From positions 9,389,001 to 9,453,000 of the forward strand of contig OX485807.1 of the NCBI GenBank assembly GCA_950295325.1: DNA of 64,000 bases, read 5' to 3'. Below the pieces are notes generated by a model. That model had not been told where the DNA came from. It made no database searches and saw only the letters and a list, made by a program, of their open reading frames with translations. The position numbers were made by a program, and so were the translations under genes. Source of the stretch: Polytrichum commune. Lineage: Eukaryota; Streptophyta; Polytrichopsida; Polytrichales; Polytrichaceae. Every line of letters begins with the position of its first letter. The first letter of the stretch is position 1. This document shows positions 24,315 through 36,786 of the stretch, piece after piece.

Positions 24315-24555
24315 CAAGTGATATATACTATTGATAATTCCCTCAAGCTAAAACCAAGAGTTAATCTACAAACCCTACCTAGCCCTGGCCCACATTCATT
24401 GTCATTTTCCAACTAGGTACAAATGGATGAAGCCGATAAGATGAATGAACAAGAGGATGTATGGATGAAAGCCAAACCCCTGCGGATAGGGTTTGGAGCT
24501 CCCTCTCCTAGGGTTTTGGTGCTTCCGCTCGCTCATTCTTTTCCTCCGCTTCGAT

Positions 24556-24556
<1 letters not shown>

Positions 24557-24583
<27 letters not shown>
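24557..24583 (+). repeat. CT microsatellite in the CPN60B leader
   Basis: An uninterrupted run of about 13 CT units about 80 bases before the CPN60B start codon. CT-rich stretches at this position are common in plant 5' leaders and can act as GAGA-type elements; any regulatory effect here is inferred. Confidence 0.6.
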
Positions 24584-24587
<4 letters not shown>

Positions 24588-24660
24588 CGTCACCGCATTC
24601 CGCAGGAGAAGGAATCGAAAGGGGAAGGACCTGAATCACAAGCCTCGCATCAGCAGCAAG

Positions 24661-27600
24661 ATGGCTACCAACGCCATGCTTGCACACGGAGCGCTCACCG
24701 CTTCTCCTGCCTCTGTAAGTCTCACCTTATCCTTAAAACCAAAAATTCGCCACAATGTCGCTCTACTCGCCATTCACAACCTCACCATCCACACATTCTG
24801 GTCCCATTTGCAAATTCATGGTTCGCATTTCGATTCTGCGGGAATTGGAGGAGCTCGTATGCTTTTGCATGAAGAATGTGTCTCTTATCCACATTGATGT
24901 CTCGCACCATCTGGGTTGCAAGTGTGTACCATCGGTTGTATTGTCTTCACCTCGGTTTCAGAGTTCTCTCGTGCTTAATTGTTACTATAATGTTCTGGTA
25001 TGATGTCACAATATTTGGCGCTTGGTCAGGCTTAATTGTTGAGCCGAAGGGCTGTTTGGATGAGGTTATTGTGTGTGTGGTTATGTTTGTCATTTTGCGA
25101 TGATGATGTTTACCTGATGTTTTCTGAACACGTCCTTGAATTGGAATTGCAGTTGAAAAGTAGCACCAGAGTGTCTGGATCCTTGAAGGGATGCAACAAC
25201 CTCCTTGCGAGCCGAGTGCATACTCAGGGTGCAGGGCAAAGGAGGAGAAATGGAAGACTAGTTGTGAAAGCTGCCTCAAAGGAAATTTTCTTTGATCAGA
25301 AGTCACGATCAGCCCTTCAAGCTGGAATTGACAAGTTAGCTGATGTTGTAGGCGTGACATTGGGTCCTCGAGGTAGAATATTCAGGACGCCAGCTCAATG
25401 TCCTTATGGTGTTGCATACATGTGGCTGATGTTACTGTATTCTTCCTTCCATTTCTCTTGTATTTGTCTTCAAGTTGGAGTGTGAACAGAATTATGGTTC
25501 ACCCTAGTTGCTTGTTTAGTCTTACTTTACTCTTGCAAACCTTTTCAGGTATCAACTATTTGTAAGCTCCGTTCCCTCGTAGAAATCTACTGCAGTCTTT
25601 GTAATATAAACCTAGAATCTACATGGAACCGTTATGTCTGTATGACAAGGTGCTGAAGTGGCAACGATTGTAGGGTTTTCACCACATGATTGTGGGTGCA
25701 GGCAGGAATGTGGTGCTTGATGAGTTTGGTGCTCCCAAGGTGATCAATGATGGTGTCACCATTGCCCGAGCTATTGAGCTCCCAGACGCAATGGAGAACG
25801 CAGGAGCAGCACTTATCAGAGAGGTGCAATTGTTATCTGAATTCCTGTATTTGAGTCTTGTTTGAAGAAGTGTTTAGGGGTATTTGATCAATCTTTCTAC
25901 TGTTGCGGGGGGGGGAGGGGGGGGGGGGGGTTGTATTTTTGGAAATCAGGAAAGTTAATAATCTTAATGATTCAGTAGCTCCAATAGAAACTCGTCGTCA
26001 AATACTTCTCAGTAAGTACAGATTTTGAAGCTACTTCTGTAGTTTGATTAGTTATATTCAGCCTTCTTACTGAACACCATGAGTCGATAATCCATCCTTC
26101 CTTGGAGTTTGTGACTTGGATATCTACGTACGAGGTCAGGAATGATGGTGTGCAGCAACAAAATGTATTCACTAAGGATTTTGATAAAATAAGAAGTTCA
26201 CTGTCAAATTTATATTTGTCATTGTAGATGTATTGTGTCTTTTGTTATCTGGTGTTAACTGGTTCCATTCTCACATCCAGGTGGCGAGCAAAACCAATGA
26301 CTCTGCCGGTGATGGTACCACCACTGCCTGTGTACTAGCCAGAGAGTTCATCAAGCTTGGGCTTTTGAATGTCACTTCAGGTGCCAATCCTATCAACATC
26401 AAAAAGGGGATTGACAAGACAGTCACTGCCCTTATTGAAGAGCTGAAGAACCAAGCTCGTGCAGTGAAAGGTCGTGAGGACATTAAAGGTACAGTGCTGA
26501 CTTCCATTTCAGTTGTTACTTTGGCAACATATGTTTATCTTTGCAATGTTTTATGTAGAGGAGGTTGAGTTGAAGCAAAAAAGTTCTAGTGGCTTTATAA
26601 CTTGTAACATGATTCCGGGACCAAATGTTGTATATTCTGCTGTATATTCTTGCAGTGTGCAATTTTTTAATGTGAGTCATTAAAGCATGTATAAGAAATA
26701 AGAGGGTGTAACAATCCTTCAGTGGGTGGTGTTGACACTATGTTAATGGAACTCTGGATTCTGCAGCTGTGGCCTCGATTTCGGCTGGAAATGATGAGTT
26801 TGTGGGAACCATGATTGCTGATGCCATTGACAAGGTCGGGCCTGATGGTGTATTGTCTATTGAATCGTCCTCTTCATTTGAGACAACGGTGGAAGTTGAG
26901 GAGGGTATGGAGGTAAGTAGTTGTTATTGCCATTTTGAAAGTCTGCTTGTGGTCGAGTGGCCAGATGATGCTGTACTAGGTAGATTAAGTAGCAACTGTG
27001 GGTTTTATTATGCTTTCACATCCTGAGCGGGAATTATGTGCTAATAAACTGTTTATGAGCTTCATTCTATCTAAAATTCACGTCTGCATGTGATCTGTGT
27101 GACGCAGGTTGACAGGGGTTACATCTCTCCCCAGTTTGTTACAAACCAAGAGAAACTCCTTGTGGAATTTGAAAATTGCAGGGTATTGGTTACTGATGCC
27201 AAGATTACAGGCATTAAAGAAATCATCCCAGTTTTGGAGAAAACTACTCAGTTGAGTGTGCCCCTTCTTGTTATTGCTGAGGATATTACTGGTGAAGCAC
27301 TAGCAACTCTAGTGGTCAACAAGTTGCGAGGAGTAGTGCAGGTGGCTGCCATCAAAGCCCCTGGATTTGGAGAACGCCGGAAAGCTCTCCTTCAGGATAT
27401 TGCCATCCTTACAGGTCCTCAAGTTGCTCTATCTCTTTATTCTTTCATGATGGTCTTAGTTCTCCTTTCCATGGTTATTCATATTTTAATAGCCCGTCCA
27501 ATGCTTGATCATAGATGCTTATTTTGAATCACAATTGATTTACAGGCTCTGAGTTCTTGGCCAGTGACTTGGGCTTGAAAGTTGAGAATGCCACCATCGA

Positions 27601-28673
27601 CCAGCTAGGAATGGCAAGAAAGGTCACCATTACCAACAACTCCACCACCATCATTGCTGACTATGCTTCAAAGGATGAGATTCAAGCGCGTATTGCCCAG
27701 ATCAAGAAGGAATTGGCTGAAACCGATTCTGTTTATGATACTGAAAAGCTCTCTGAGCGTATTGCAAAACTCTCTGGGGGTGTTGCTGTTATCAAGGTAT
27801 CATACATTACAGAGTGGGGTGTTTTTGGTGCTGCTCCCCTTGATGTCATGTTTTGAGTTCTCTTTCCTTGTTGGAACTGTAAACCAAGATTCTTTGATCC
27901 TATCTCCTGCTGTCTTTATGAAGCTGGACAATTGGATTTACCTCTTCTTTTTAATGTTCAGGTTGGAGCTGCAACAGAGACAGAACTGGAGGACCGGAAG
28001 TTGAGAATAGAGGATGCTAAGAATGCAACGTTTGCTGCCATTGAAGAAGGAATTGTTCCCGGTGGTGGTGCTGCATTAGTTCACTTGTCAGCTTTTGTGC
28101 CAGCGATCAAGGAAACATTGACAGACCCAGAAGAGAGGCTTGGAGCCGACATTGTGCAGAAGGTTAGTCATAATTTTGGGCCTTGTTGTCTACTGGGTTT
28201 TAATGTCTGGTCTCCCAAAACTTGATCGGGGTCATTTGCAGAATTGTGTTATTGAGCATGGAAGTGTTATTGAGCATGTAATGTGTATGTTGCTGGGTAT
28301 CAGAGCCCTGTGGTGATGCATAATGTGTAGCTGTGTTCCATCCTGAAATCTTCGCATATATCTCATCCAATTGTTTTGGATGCAGGCTTTGCTGGCACCA
28401 GCTGCTTTGATTGCAAACAATGCTGGAGTGGAAGGTGAGGTGGTGGTTGAGAAAATTTTGGAAAGAGAGTGGGCGATTGGATACAATGCAATGACAGACA
28501 AATATGAGAATCTTCTAGAGTCGGGTGTGATTGACCCTGCAAAGGTGACGAGATGTGCACTTCAAAATGCATCTTCTGTAGCTGGTATGGTGCTTAGCAC
28601 CCAGGCTATTGTAGTGGAGAAAGTTCAGAAGAAAGCCCCAAGAGTTCCTCAAGTGCCAGGCATGACCATGTGA
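24661..28673 (+). CDS. CPN60B: Chloroplast chaperonin 60 beta subunit (RuBisCO-binding protein beta)
   Basis: Group I chaperonin of the plastid stroma; it folds imported and plastid-made proteins, including the RuBisCO large subunit, in an ATP-driven double ring with the alpha subunit. Nine exons: 24661-24714, 25153-25372, 25702-25823, 26281-26488, 26767-26912, 27108-27414, 27546-27796, 27962-28162 and 28386-28673, all GT-AG, giving 598 residues, the normal family length. A Ser/Arg-rich transit peptide covers about residues 1-58; mature protein likely begins near [24 protein letters not shown] and GDGTTT (142-147) form the ATP site. [15 protein letters not shown] (about 461-475) is the family signature. 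The C-terminus ends GMTM rather than in the longer Gly/Tyr tail usual in flowering plants. The last bases (CCAT then GTGAGT) look like a splice donor, so an alternative 3' exon is possible, although I found none. Confidence 0.96.
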
Positions 28674-30951
28674 GTTTAGATATTATAGCTGAAGATTAGG
28701 ATGATTCTTGGAGTAGCTATAGAGCATCTAGGACTTTTCAAAACAACAATGAAAAAAAAGACAGACAACTAAAAGTGGCGCATGTGCCTGGTGATCTGAA
28801 ATAACATGTGCGGCGGGCTGCTCAGGGTTCACCTACATATTGTTATAGGTGGCGAGGATGTAGGTTGGACTAGCAATTTTGATGTACTAACATTTTCTCA
28901 TCAGACTACAAGAAGAGGTGGAAACACAGTTACTGGGATATTGCAAGGTTCTCTTTCTCTGATGTCATTTGTGCATATTTGTTTTGTCTGTCCTCATTTT
29001 GATTAGCATTGAGTAAGTTAATCTGGGGCTTATAGTTCAATACCAGGCATGAGTGGTTTGGTTGCACTTTTCTCATCTGCTGTACACATCAACAGGAACT
29101 CCTTAATCCAGTTGCATTTCCAGGCTACCAGGAATGGCTTTGTAATAATAATCTCAGAATTGCTAGAGGATTTTTACCTAAGAAGCATAGAATTTCAGTG
29201 ATGATGAACGGCGAATTTCCAAGAGAAATTCACCAACAAAACATGATATTTGAAAGAACTAGATGTCAAATTACAAATTTCAATCCATCATAGTGCTACA
29301 TCCAGCTTGTATAAATGAATCCCTGTGTAGGCAACACACAAAATTGTTTCTTAATTGCGCAGTGTGATAATTGCTCTGAATTTGTAGCAAGCCCATGAGG
29401 CTTGAGAATGACACAGGTATCCTAAACCGACAGTCAATGTATAACATTGTTAACTGCTGAGCGCCTAAGAGACCATTTTTGGTCTCTCCATCACCTTCGC
29501 AAACTGATTGGGGGTTCAAGGGTAGCTCCAATGTGGTTGACTCTTTTTTGTAGAGTGGGGTGAAGGCTTGAGGCTTAGTTAACCCTAACTTCCCAAGTCT
29601 ATGAAAGGGTTGTTTTGAGTGCATTTCACTCAATGTTGGTTGTGAAAATTTCATGAATAAATGTTGAGGTCAAAATGTGATTTATCTAGAGGATGTTTAA
29701 ACACTGTTTTGAGGGAAAAGAATGGGCATGAATATTCCTTTGCATTTCTAGATTATAACAATTGAAGGAAGTGGTGCAGAAGAAAATGCCATGTTTTATC
29801 CCCCCCGTAAAAAAAGACCTTTGACCAATCAAACTCACGTGGAAAACGATTGTAATTATTATGTGATCCATTAGATGGGAAAAACTCAAGTAGTTGAGCA
29901 CCTCCACGAATTCTCAAGCCAAAATGTGCAAACTATAATAGGCTAGCCACCTTGCATTTGGTGTGTGTAAATTGTCCCATATTTCTAACCACATACATGT
30001 GAAGAATTCCCAAAAAATAAGAGTGCCAAATGTTCAACTGAACGGTCGATGGAAGCGCAAAGGCTATTTTTGCATGAGCATTGAAAAAAAATCACCTTTA
30101 ACAAAATAAACATCTATTGATGTTCATGCAAAGTTGGCATTGAAGTGGCAATTATTCATTGGAGTCAACGCCCTCACATGAGCTCCCAACACAAGAAAAG
30201 CATGACTACTTCCCACTTGGACATTTTTTCCCACATTCTAATCATCTCCAAATTGCACAGCTCATATGTGTCTGGGTAGATATCTATGTTGGCTTGATGT
30301 AATATGTTTTTTGATTGCGAATGAATGAGTGAGGTGGGGATAATGTAGGGAACATATCATTCATCAATCCAAAATTGGTTGCTTGGGAAGTTAGGGGTTA
30401 AGCCCACCCCCACCACAATGAGGCCAATTGTTTATTTCCAATGCCTTGTCAAAGTTAGGTACACCATTTTTTCTGTAGTGTAGTGGGAATGTGGCCAACA
30501 ACAAAGGATTTTGACACAAATGACAGTTTGATGCATGTGATAATATATTTCCTTAACAACTTCTCATGACGTGTTATTCTTATGTATAAGGAAAATGACA
30601 TATATATTTACTAAAAACATCCAGATTATGTTCATGTGATATTTTCAAATAATAAGCCTTTTATGATGCCCATTTAAATATTGTAAGTTTCATTCTAAAC
30701 ACCATTTGTATAGATTTGTGTACCAATCTTTTATGAACAACTTTGTCTTAAGAAGTTCTCTTACATAGTGAGGAACACACTTTTTATGATAGATTTTGAA
30801 ATTGCTTAAAACCCTCAGGCATTGAGGGGTTAAGCTCCTTATGGGGCCATCCCTTGGATGAGGAGTCAAAAGCCATTTCACAAAAAAAAATGGCATAATG
30901 TCAAATATCTTGATGTTGAATTTACCTTGCTCTAGTTTTTGCCTATCTTAA
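28674..30951. other. CPN60B 3' region and intergenic DNA
   Basis: The first few hundred bases are probably the 3' untranslated region of CPN60B. Beyond that the DNA is AT-rich. Open frames on the - strand at 29280-29654 and 29686-29907 show no domain and I do not support them as genes. Confidence 0.45.
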
Positions 30952-31342
30952 CTACACTGAATATTTAGTGTCACCAATTCTAATTGTCTTGCTCAATACT
31001 AATCGTAAACCGCAGTGTAGTGTCACCGACACTAAATATTAACCAACAATATTTGTCATTCCTTGTAAATTTTTTTGGGCATTACATATTTAGAGTGTTG
31101 CAAGTGTTGTCACTTACTAAGTAAATTTTCATCCAAATTTCAGTCATCCATGACAATATTTCATCACAAATTTGTTAGGATGAAAATTATACCAAACTTT
31201 GTTCCATAATTGGCATTTGGATGAATTGAAAGTAAGTCGGGATGACAATATTTGTAAACTTATTCATAGAAAGTGTTACTAAAAAAGTTACTGCAGTGAC
31301 ATTAAATGCCATATACGACACTAAATTTCATATGTCATGTAG
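30952..31342 (+). mobile_element. MITE of the CTACAC family
   Basis: Starts CTACACTGAATATTTAGTG and ends in GACACTAAATTTCATATGTCATGTAG with partial inverted symmetry. The interior is shared, in reverse orientation, with the degraded copy at 7945-8226. Non-coding. Confidence 0.6.
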
Positions 31343-31726
31343 CTATCTTGCCTAGCAAGTTCATTTGGACAAAAAGGTTAGAATACCCAAGTCTTATTAA
31401 TGTTAGTATGTGTGATTAGAAGCCCACAAAAAGAGCTTAAACCTTTCAAGCCCCACTCAGATTGAAAAGTCAAACAATATTTTAATAGTGCGGGACTTGC
31501 TTATAGATTCAAAACCCAAAATCATGAAATTGGTGTCCTTCACATCATAAGAGTGAATACATCTTGTAATCCTATGGATGTAATCTTTCCGTCATTTCCA
31601 ATGGGATTCTAATGTTGAAGTCGTATCTTTGACAATAATTTATTCTTTCAATGTAGAACATTTTACTTTAAAGAAAAGGCGGTGAAAACTCAAGGGTTAA
31701 GTTAAGAGTTGAGTTAACTATTATTA

Positions 31727-32104
31727 GGGACGGTTCACATGGGTCCCAAGTCACATGAGGTCAATATATGCAATCTCAACTGTTGAGAGCATGGAAGTTG
31801 AGACTTACCACTTCACACAGGGTCCAAAGTCTTAAGTCCCAACTATGACATGGATGCTTACATGGCAATGCTTTTTGAAGGTGAGGCTTGGGACTTGTGT
31901 TGTGAGTTGAGTCGAGCAAAAGGCTAGAACCCAACTCTCAAACCCAAGTCCCGTGAACATTCATTCATAAAATAATCAACCTCCGTCTTTGAATGATATT
32001 TAACCATATTTTAGTGATTACTTGAGGCCCAGATGTTGGGACTTTGCCTCCATGTTGGGACTTGCTAACCTGTGTGGTACTTGGGACCCTGTGTGAACCG
32101 GCCC
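31727..32104. mobile_element. MITE with GGGACGGTTCACA ends
   Basis: Inverted ends of about 30 bases: GGGACGGTTCACATGGG with a CCCAAGT block on the left and the inverse (ACTTGGGACCC then TGTGAACCGGCCC) on the right. TA borders both ends, consistent with a TA or TWA target site as in Harbinger/Tourist-type or Stowaway-type elements. 378 bases, non-coding. Confidence 0.65.
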
Positions 32105-32112
32105 TAGTGCAG

Positions 32113-32797
32113 TCATGAAAGTGCTCCACTGGGTATTATTTGATGTGGAGTCGTAATTGATATGTGATGATAGCTAGAGTGGCTTCCATGATTTGTCCTA
32201 TAGTAGCAAATGTCCATGCCACCTTCTATAGTTGCGGCATGATGATTGCAAGATCGTTTACGAGGGTTGTGATGAACACCTAGTGTGGGCCACATCAAAT
32301 CAAATGTATGGTGTAGTTGAACATAGTTAAGGCAACATATCTCCCCAATACTTTTGCAGCAACAAGTGCCTCTACCACCTTCTTTGGTAACCACCTAGAT
32401 TGCAATATCATTTATGTGTGTCAATGATAGTGTGGTCTTGTAACATCAAGTGTCCCTACTATGTACCCCTTTGGTGACTACCTTTCCCCAACCTAGTGAA
32501 AGGAAGATCATTGGCGTGGGTCAATGAAGTGTGGGTCACACAAAATCCGAGATATATTGCAAGTGACTTTTGCTAACCCAACATACTACCTCCCTAGCTC
32601 TCTTTAATGTTATCTTATGGCCTCCATCACTTGTCATGAAGCAACATGTGTCCTTGCCACCTTTCTTGGGAACCACCCAATGATTGCAAGATTATTTGCA
32701 TGGGTAGATGACGACTAGTGTAGACCACACCAAAACCAGGCGTACACCATAGTCAAGATAACACATCTCCCTATCCCTCCTTTCAGGTTACCTTAGG
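32113..32797. repeat. Satellite-like repeat units, diverged
   Basis: Two to three diverged units of about 290 bases sharing TGTAGCAA...TGTCC...CACCTTCT...TTGCAAGAT...TGGGCCACAC. The same family is seen at 35576-36280, 36787-37140 and, more weakly, near 63520-63700. The truncated LINE begins at the right edge. Confidence 0.5.
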
Positions 32798-35575
32798 ATG
32801 AATAAATAAAAACAACATTGGTGCTTTTTATTTGCACTCACGTGAATGGGAGCATGTTCTTTCTTTCCCTAATCCCGTTTTACCAGCTGATAGGGTAGGC
32901 GTACTTCCTACCTTCCGGGAGGTGGGCTCCTTTAAATAATAGTTGCAGGGGTGTGTGGGGGGGGGGGGGGGCGTTTGTGAGTTTGGGTTCATGGGGGTAG
33001 GTTAGTTGGGGCTTGGTTGTTGTCAAACTTTCTTTTATTTAGGACAAGGTATGTGAGGTGTTTAATGGCTATTTGATGTATGTGTGTCATGAGTCTTTTG
33101 ACTTCTTGGCGCGGGGGGGGGGGGGGGGGTATTTTGAGTTTCTCTAGAGCTTCCAATGATTGTTTGTGTATGGCTCCTTGTACCCTTGCTATGACTGTAA
33201 TAAGGGGGTTAACATTCCATCCCGTACTTTTTAACGTTTGAATGAGGGGGTCGAATTTGTTTTTTTTGTTTCCTATGGCAATATTTGAGGATGTATCATG
33301 GTAGTAGGTGAATTCTATGAAATGTATGGTATTTGATGGGTTTGGGGGATGGATGTATGGCTATCTATGGGGGGCCCTAGTATACATAATATGTCGGATC
33401 TTAGCCAGGCCATGCATGTGCATGTGTTGGGGAGGCATGTGCATTGTATTAACCATTATGGGATTGTGATGTCTTGGGGTCGGTTGTGTTAGTTGCTGTC
33501 ATTTACTAGGGTATAGCACCTTGTGTGTTTGTCGGATTGGAGTGTGAGGGCCATTTGGGTACTACTTTGTTGTGTCGGGCTATGCGAAGGCCTTTTTATG
33601 TGTGGGTGGGTGCAAGTGGAGAGTAGGTGTGGCCATGTTTCAATAGTTTGGGCAAAGTGTACAATTGGGGTTGGGATATGTTAGTGGCCAGGAAGATGCT
33701 CTTTCGGTGGCTTCCCATGTATTGGGCATATCGGAATTTGAAGGTTTGTGTAATTTGTGCATCAGGTTTGCTTGAGTTCTTCCAGAAGTGGTTTGAGAGT
33801 TTGTGATTGATTTGCTCGTTAGACACCCATTTGTTTGATGAGTGTGAATTTGGATTTTGTAATTCATAGCTCTTGTTCACGGTGGTATTTATTTATATAT
33901 GTTTGGAGGTTGTGGATCTCTCTATGATGTACGCTTGTTAGGAGTCCGTTGAGCCATTAAGGTTTGGTGTGTGCGATGTGTATGTGGGGTGTGGGGGTTG
34001 GTTTGTTGCGGGTGGTTCCTTCGCTTGCTAGTTGGTTTGCAATTTTGTTGCCCAAGATTCCAATGTGTGCACTAAATTTTCGTATTGTTATGTTGTGTTT
34101 GGTCCATAGAATTTGGTGGCCTATGGCTGAGATAAGTAGTTTGTCGAGGTGGTTGTGTTGGGACGAGGGGTGGTGGTTGTGATTGTTAACGAGATATATT
34201 TTGTTAAGGTTGTCAGTACATATGTAAGTGTTTTGCGATTAATCTTTTGTGGCGGTGAGGGCAATGAGTAGAGCGTAGAGTTCCACATAGTATGTTTGGA
34301 AGTTCAAGGAGTCATTTTGCAATACAGAGGTCATTATTTGGACCATATATTCTTGAGCCAACAATGTTTCCTATGCCATGTTCGTCTGGTGGTTTGAAGG
34401 AACCATATGTGTATATGCATTGTTGTGGGTTGTATTTGGGGGGGGGGGGGGAGAGGATGTTGTATTGTTATGTAAGGTTTTGTGGATTTGACTATGTAAT
34501 CTATGGGTGTGGATTGTGTGGGGTTGGTTTTCACATGGGTGTTGTGAAGTTCCAAGATGTTAGCTGAAGGTTTCGAATTAGTTGTTGGTTTCCAAGAGGG
34601 GTTTTTGGGTTGTGGATGCATATTATTGAAGTGTATTGATTTTTGTGTTGGTGTAGGCATTGGGGCCATTCGGGTGTGGGGTTGTCATTCAAGGTGTTTG
34701 GGGGGATGGCGAGGATTGGGTGCATGGTGGTTGCATATGATTATGCTTGTGGTGGAAGGGTTTTTTTTTTGGTGGCCATTTTTACCCAGTGGATAGCTTC
34801 CATGGTGGATTTATGGTCTTGTGGGTGCGTTATTCCAGTACATATCCATTTCAAGGATTTGGTTAGTCTGGATAAGCCAAAGATTATGCCGCAATTGTGT
34901 GACAAGTTGTATTATGTGAGTTGTGTTGGGCATGTGAGTGGTGAGGAGTAGTACGATTGTGTGATTTGGTAGGCATGTATTAGTATGTTTAATGTAGATG
35001 GGTGGAGTATTTGGTGGTTGTTGTTGGGGTTGCGTTTTTTTAGTTTCTTCTTTGGTAAGACTTTGACGTATCTCTGAGTCAGCCAAAGTATTTTGGTCGC
35101 AAAGCCTTGTAGGGGTGGTTGAGGAAGCTATCCATATGATGTTTATTTTTTATTTTTTTGTATGAATCTCTCCCACAACCATGGGAGTCTTTTGAGTGGG
35201 ATGAAGATGATGTGTGCTCATGTGTGGTCAAACATATGTGCGTCGATCTTTGGATTTGGATAGTGAGGTTGAGATACATGGATGTCTTTATTTGGGTTGC
35301 ATTCTTCGATGTTCAAGGATAAGTGTTGGGGAATTTTATAGGAGGTATGAAGAATCTCTGAACTTTGGATTGGGAGAAATTGATACATGAGTCATAGGTA
35401 GTGCGTGTGTTTCTTATTGTATGTGCCTTGTGTAAATTTATGAAGTAGGAATAGTTTGTGGTCTAATAAGGTGATGTTGTCCGCGTGGAAAAGTTGGGAT
35501 TTTCCTAGCCATTTGGTGGTGATTGGGGTTGTGTTCCATTGGCAAATGTAGGGTTTCTTGATGGCTTGGACCATG
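32798..35575 (-). mobile_element. 5'-truncated copy of the dual-endonuclease LINE
   Basis: Reverse-strand copy matching about 3450-6100 of the LINE at the left edge, in many short frames. Readable parts, 5' to 3' on the - strand, are the pre-module region (DNITLLDHKLFLLHK, about 35.45 kb), the methyltransferase-like module (WICTGITHPQDHKSTMEAIHW, frames shifted, about 34.78-34.95 kb), RNase H with the first Asp replaced (YTYGSF, about 34.41 kb), HIGILGNKIANQLA (about 34.05 kb), the region before the zinc motif (33596-33880), the CxC-type motif with SDILCILG (about 33.4 kb), and the restriction-like endonuclease domain, unbroken for about 50 codons (33.19-33.34 kb). The 3' tail ends near 32798 in ATAAATAAAAAC-like sequence. 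G tracts on the + strand are C tracts of the element's sense strand. Confidence 0.75.
33190..33335 (-). pseudogene. Restriction-like endonuclease domain of the second LINE copy
   Basis: A continuous reading of about 48 codons. It begins TIHFIEFTYYHD, continues with a KKNKFDPLI helix, and ends TGWNVNPLITVIA. It aligns without gaps to FIEFTYC...NKIHKYQPLI...GWKVDPLIVITA in the main LINE. The acidic ExT and the K-x2-K-[YF] are kept in both, which supports them as functional positions. Confidence 0.7.
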
Positions 35576-36279
35576 CACATGGGGTCGATCTCAATTAGTG
35601 TGGGCCACACTAAACTAATTACATTAGGTAGTCTAATCAAACACAATTAAGTTGTTTCCCTAGCACTTCTTCAAGGTTACCTTGGGGATCTGGCTACATG
35701 CACATACAAAGTTCAGACACCAATTAGTTTGAGCCAACTATCAATGCAATCATGAAACTATAACACTAGAATGTGTATATATACAATTTATTATGACATT
35801 GAAGTTGAAGTGCCATGTTAAGTAGAGGGTCCTTCATAATTTATCATGTATTCACAAGTGTCTCATGTTACCTTCTATAGTAACCACCCAATGGTTGCAA
35901 GTTTATTACTTGGGTCGGTCTCAAATAATGTGGCCAACACCAAAACAAATGTATAGCTAAGCTAACATCCTCCTAGCACTCCTTTAAGATTACCTTGGGG
36001 ATTTGGTTACACACACATACAAACTTTAGACACCAATTATGTGGAGCCAATTGTCAATTCAACCATAGACCACTACATTAGAATGTATATATGATTTAGT
36101 GCGCCATGTTAATTAGAGTGGCCTTCACAACTTATCATGTAGCAACAAATGTCCCATGTCACCTTCTATGAATTGCCATGCAACAATTGCATAATCATTT
36201 ACTTGGGTCGATCTCAAATTAATGTGGGCGACACTAGAACCGATGTATAGGTGCAGTTAGCTATAATTAAGCTAACATA
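35576..36279. repeat. Satellite-like tandem units, two copies
   Basis: Two head-to-tail units of about 340-360 bases. Each runs from GGTCGATCTCAA, through GTGTGGGCC-type sequence, TAGCACTCCTTTAAG, TACCTTGGGGATTTGG, ACCAATTATGTGGAGCCAA and GTAGCAACAAATGTCCCATG, to TTGCA.GAT.ATTTACTTGG. They are non-coding. A third unit lies at 36787-37140 on the other side of a LINE insertion. Confidence 0.7.
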
Positions 36280-36786
36280 TAATAATAGCAAGGAACATCA
36301 ATACTTCTTACACCGGCGTGCTATGTCCATTCACCCTCTCTTAGTCATGTTCTCATGAACATGGTAGGTGGACTAAGGGTTAATTAATGTTAGTAGGTAT
36401 ATATAGGGTGTGCATGTTGTGTGGGGGATTTGGGATTAGTCTAGTGAGATTTGGGGTTGTTTCTTTTTTAGTTTTCTTTTGTTGAGGACAATGTGTGTTA
36501 AGTATATGGTGGAGGTTTGTGAGAGGGCATCCATGAGGTTGTGAGTTTTTTGGGTAGGGATTTTGAGGTCTGTGAGGCTTTTGGTGGTTGGGGTGTGAAA
36601 TGATGTCATAAATTCCAACTATTATGATTATGGGTGGGAGGACTTGTCATCCTTGTTGGGTGGGTAGTGGGAGGAGTACAATGTATTTGTTAAGTTTCCA
36701 TGTTGTGGCTTCCAAGGCGGATTTATCGGTGTAGTATGTGATTTCCAAGAGTCGGACTTTTAGGTTGGGGTTCGGTGAGAATGAGG
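36280..36786 (-). mobile_element. Short 5'-truncated LINE insertion with target duplication
   Basis: A - strand fragment holding only the last ~110 codons and the 3' untranslated region of the LINE family. LLEITYYTDKSALEATTW and KLNKY (about 36.69-36.76 kb) match the restriction-like endonuclease domain, and VLNKRKLKKKQPQISLD ends the protein near 36436. It is flanked by 12-13 base direct repeats, TTAAGCTAACATA on the left (about 36267-36280) and TTAAGCTAGCATA on the right (about 36787-36800). Severe 5' truncation plus a target duplication is the usual product of target-primed reverse transcription. The 3' end is a short ATTATTAT-like tail rather than poly-A. Confidence 0.75.

Noticed and set aside
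29280-29654. 124-codon - strand open frame downstream of CPN60B
   Set aside because: No domain and low codon bias; probably chance in a repeat-derived region.
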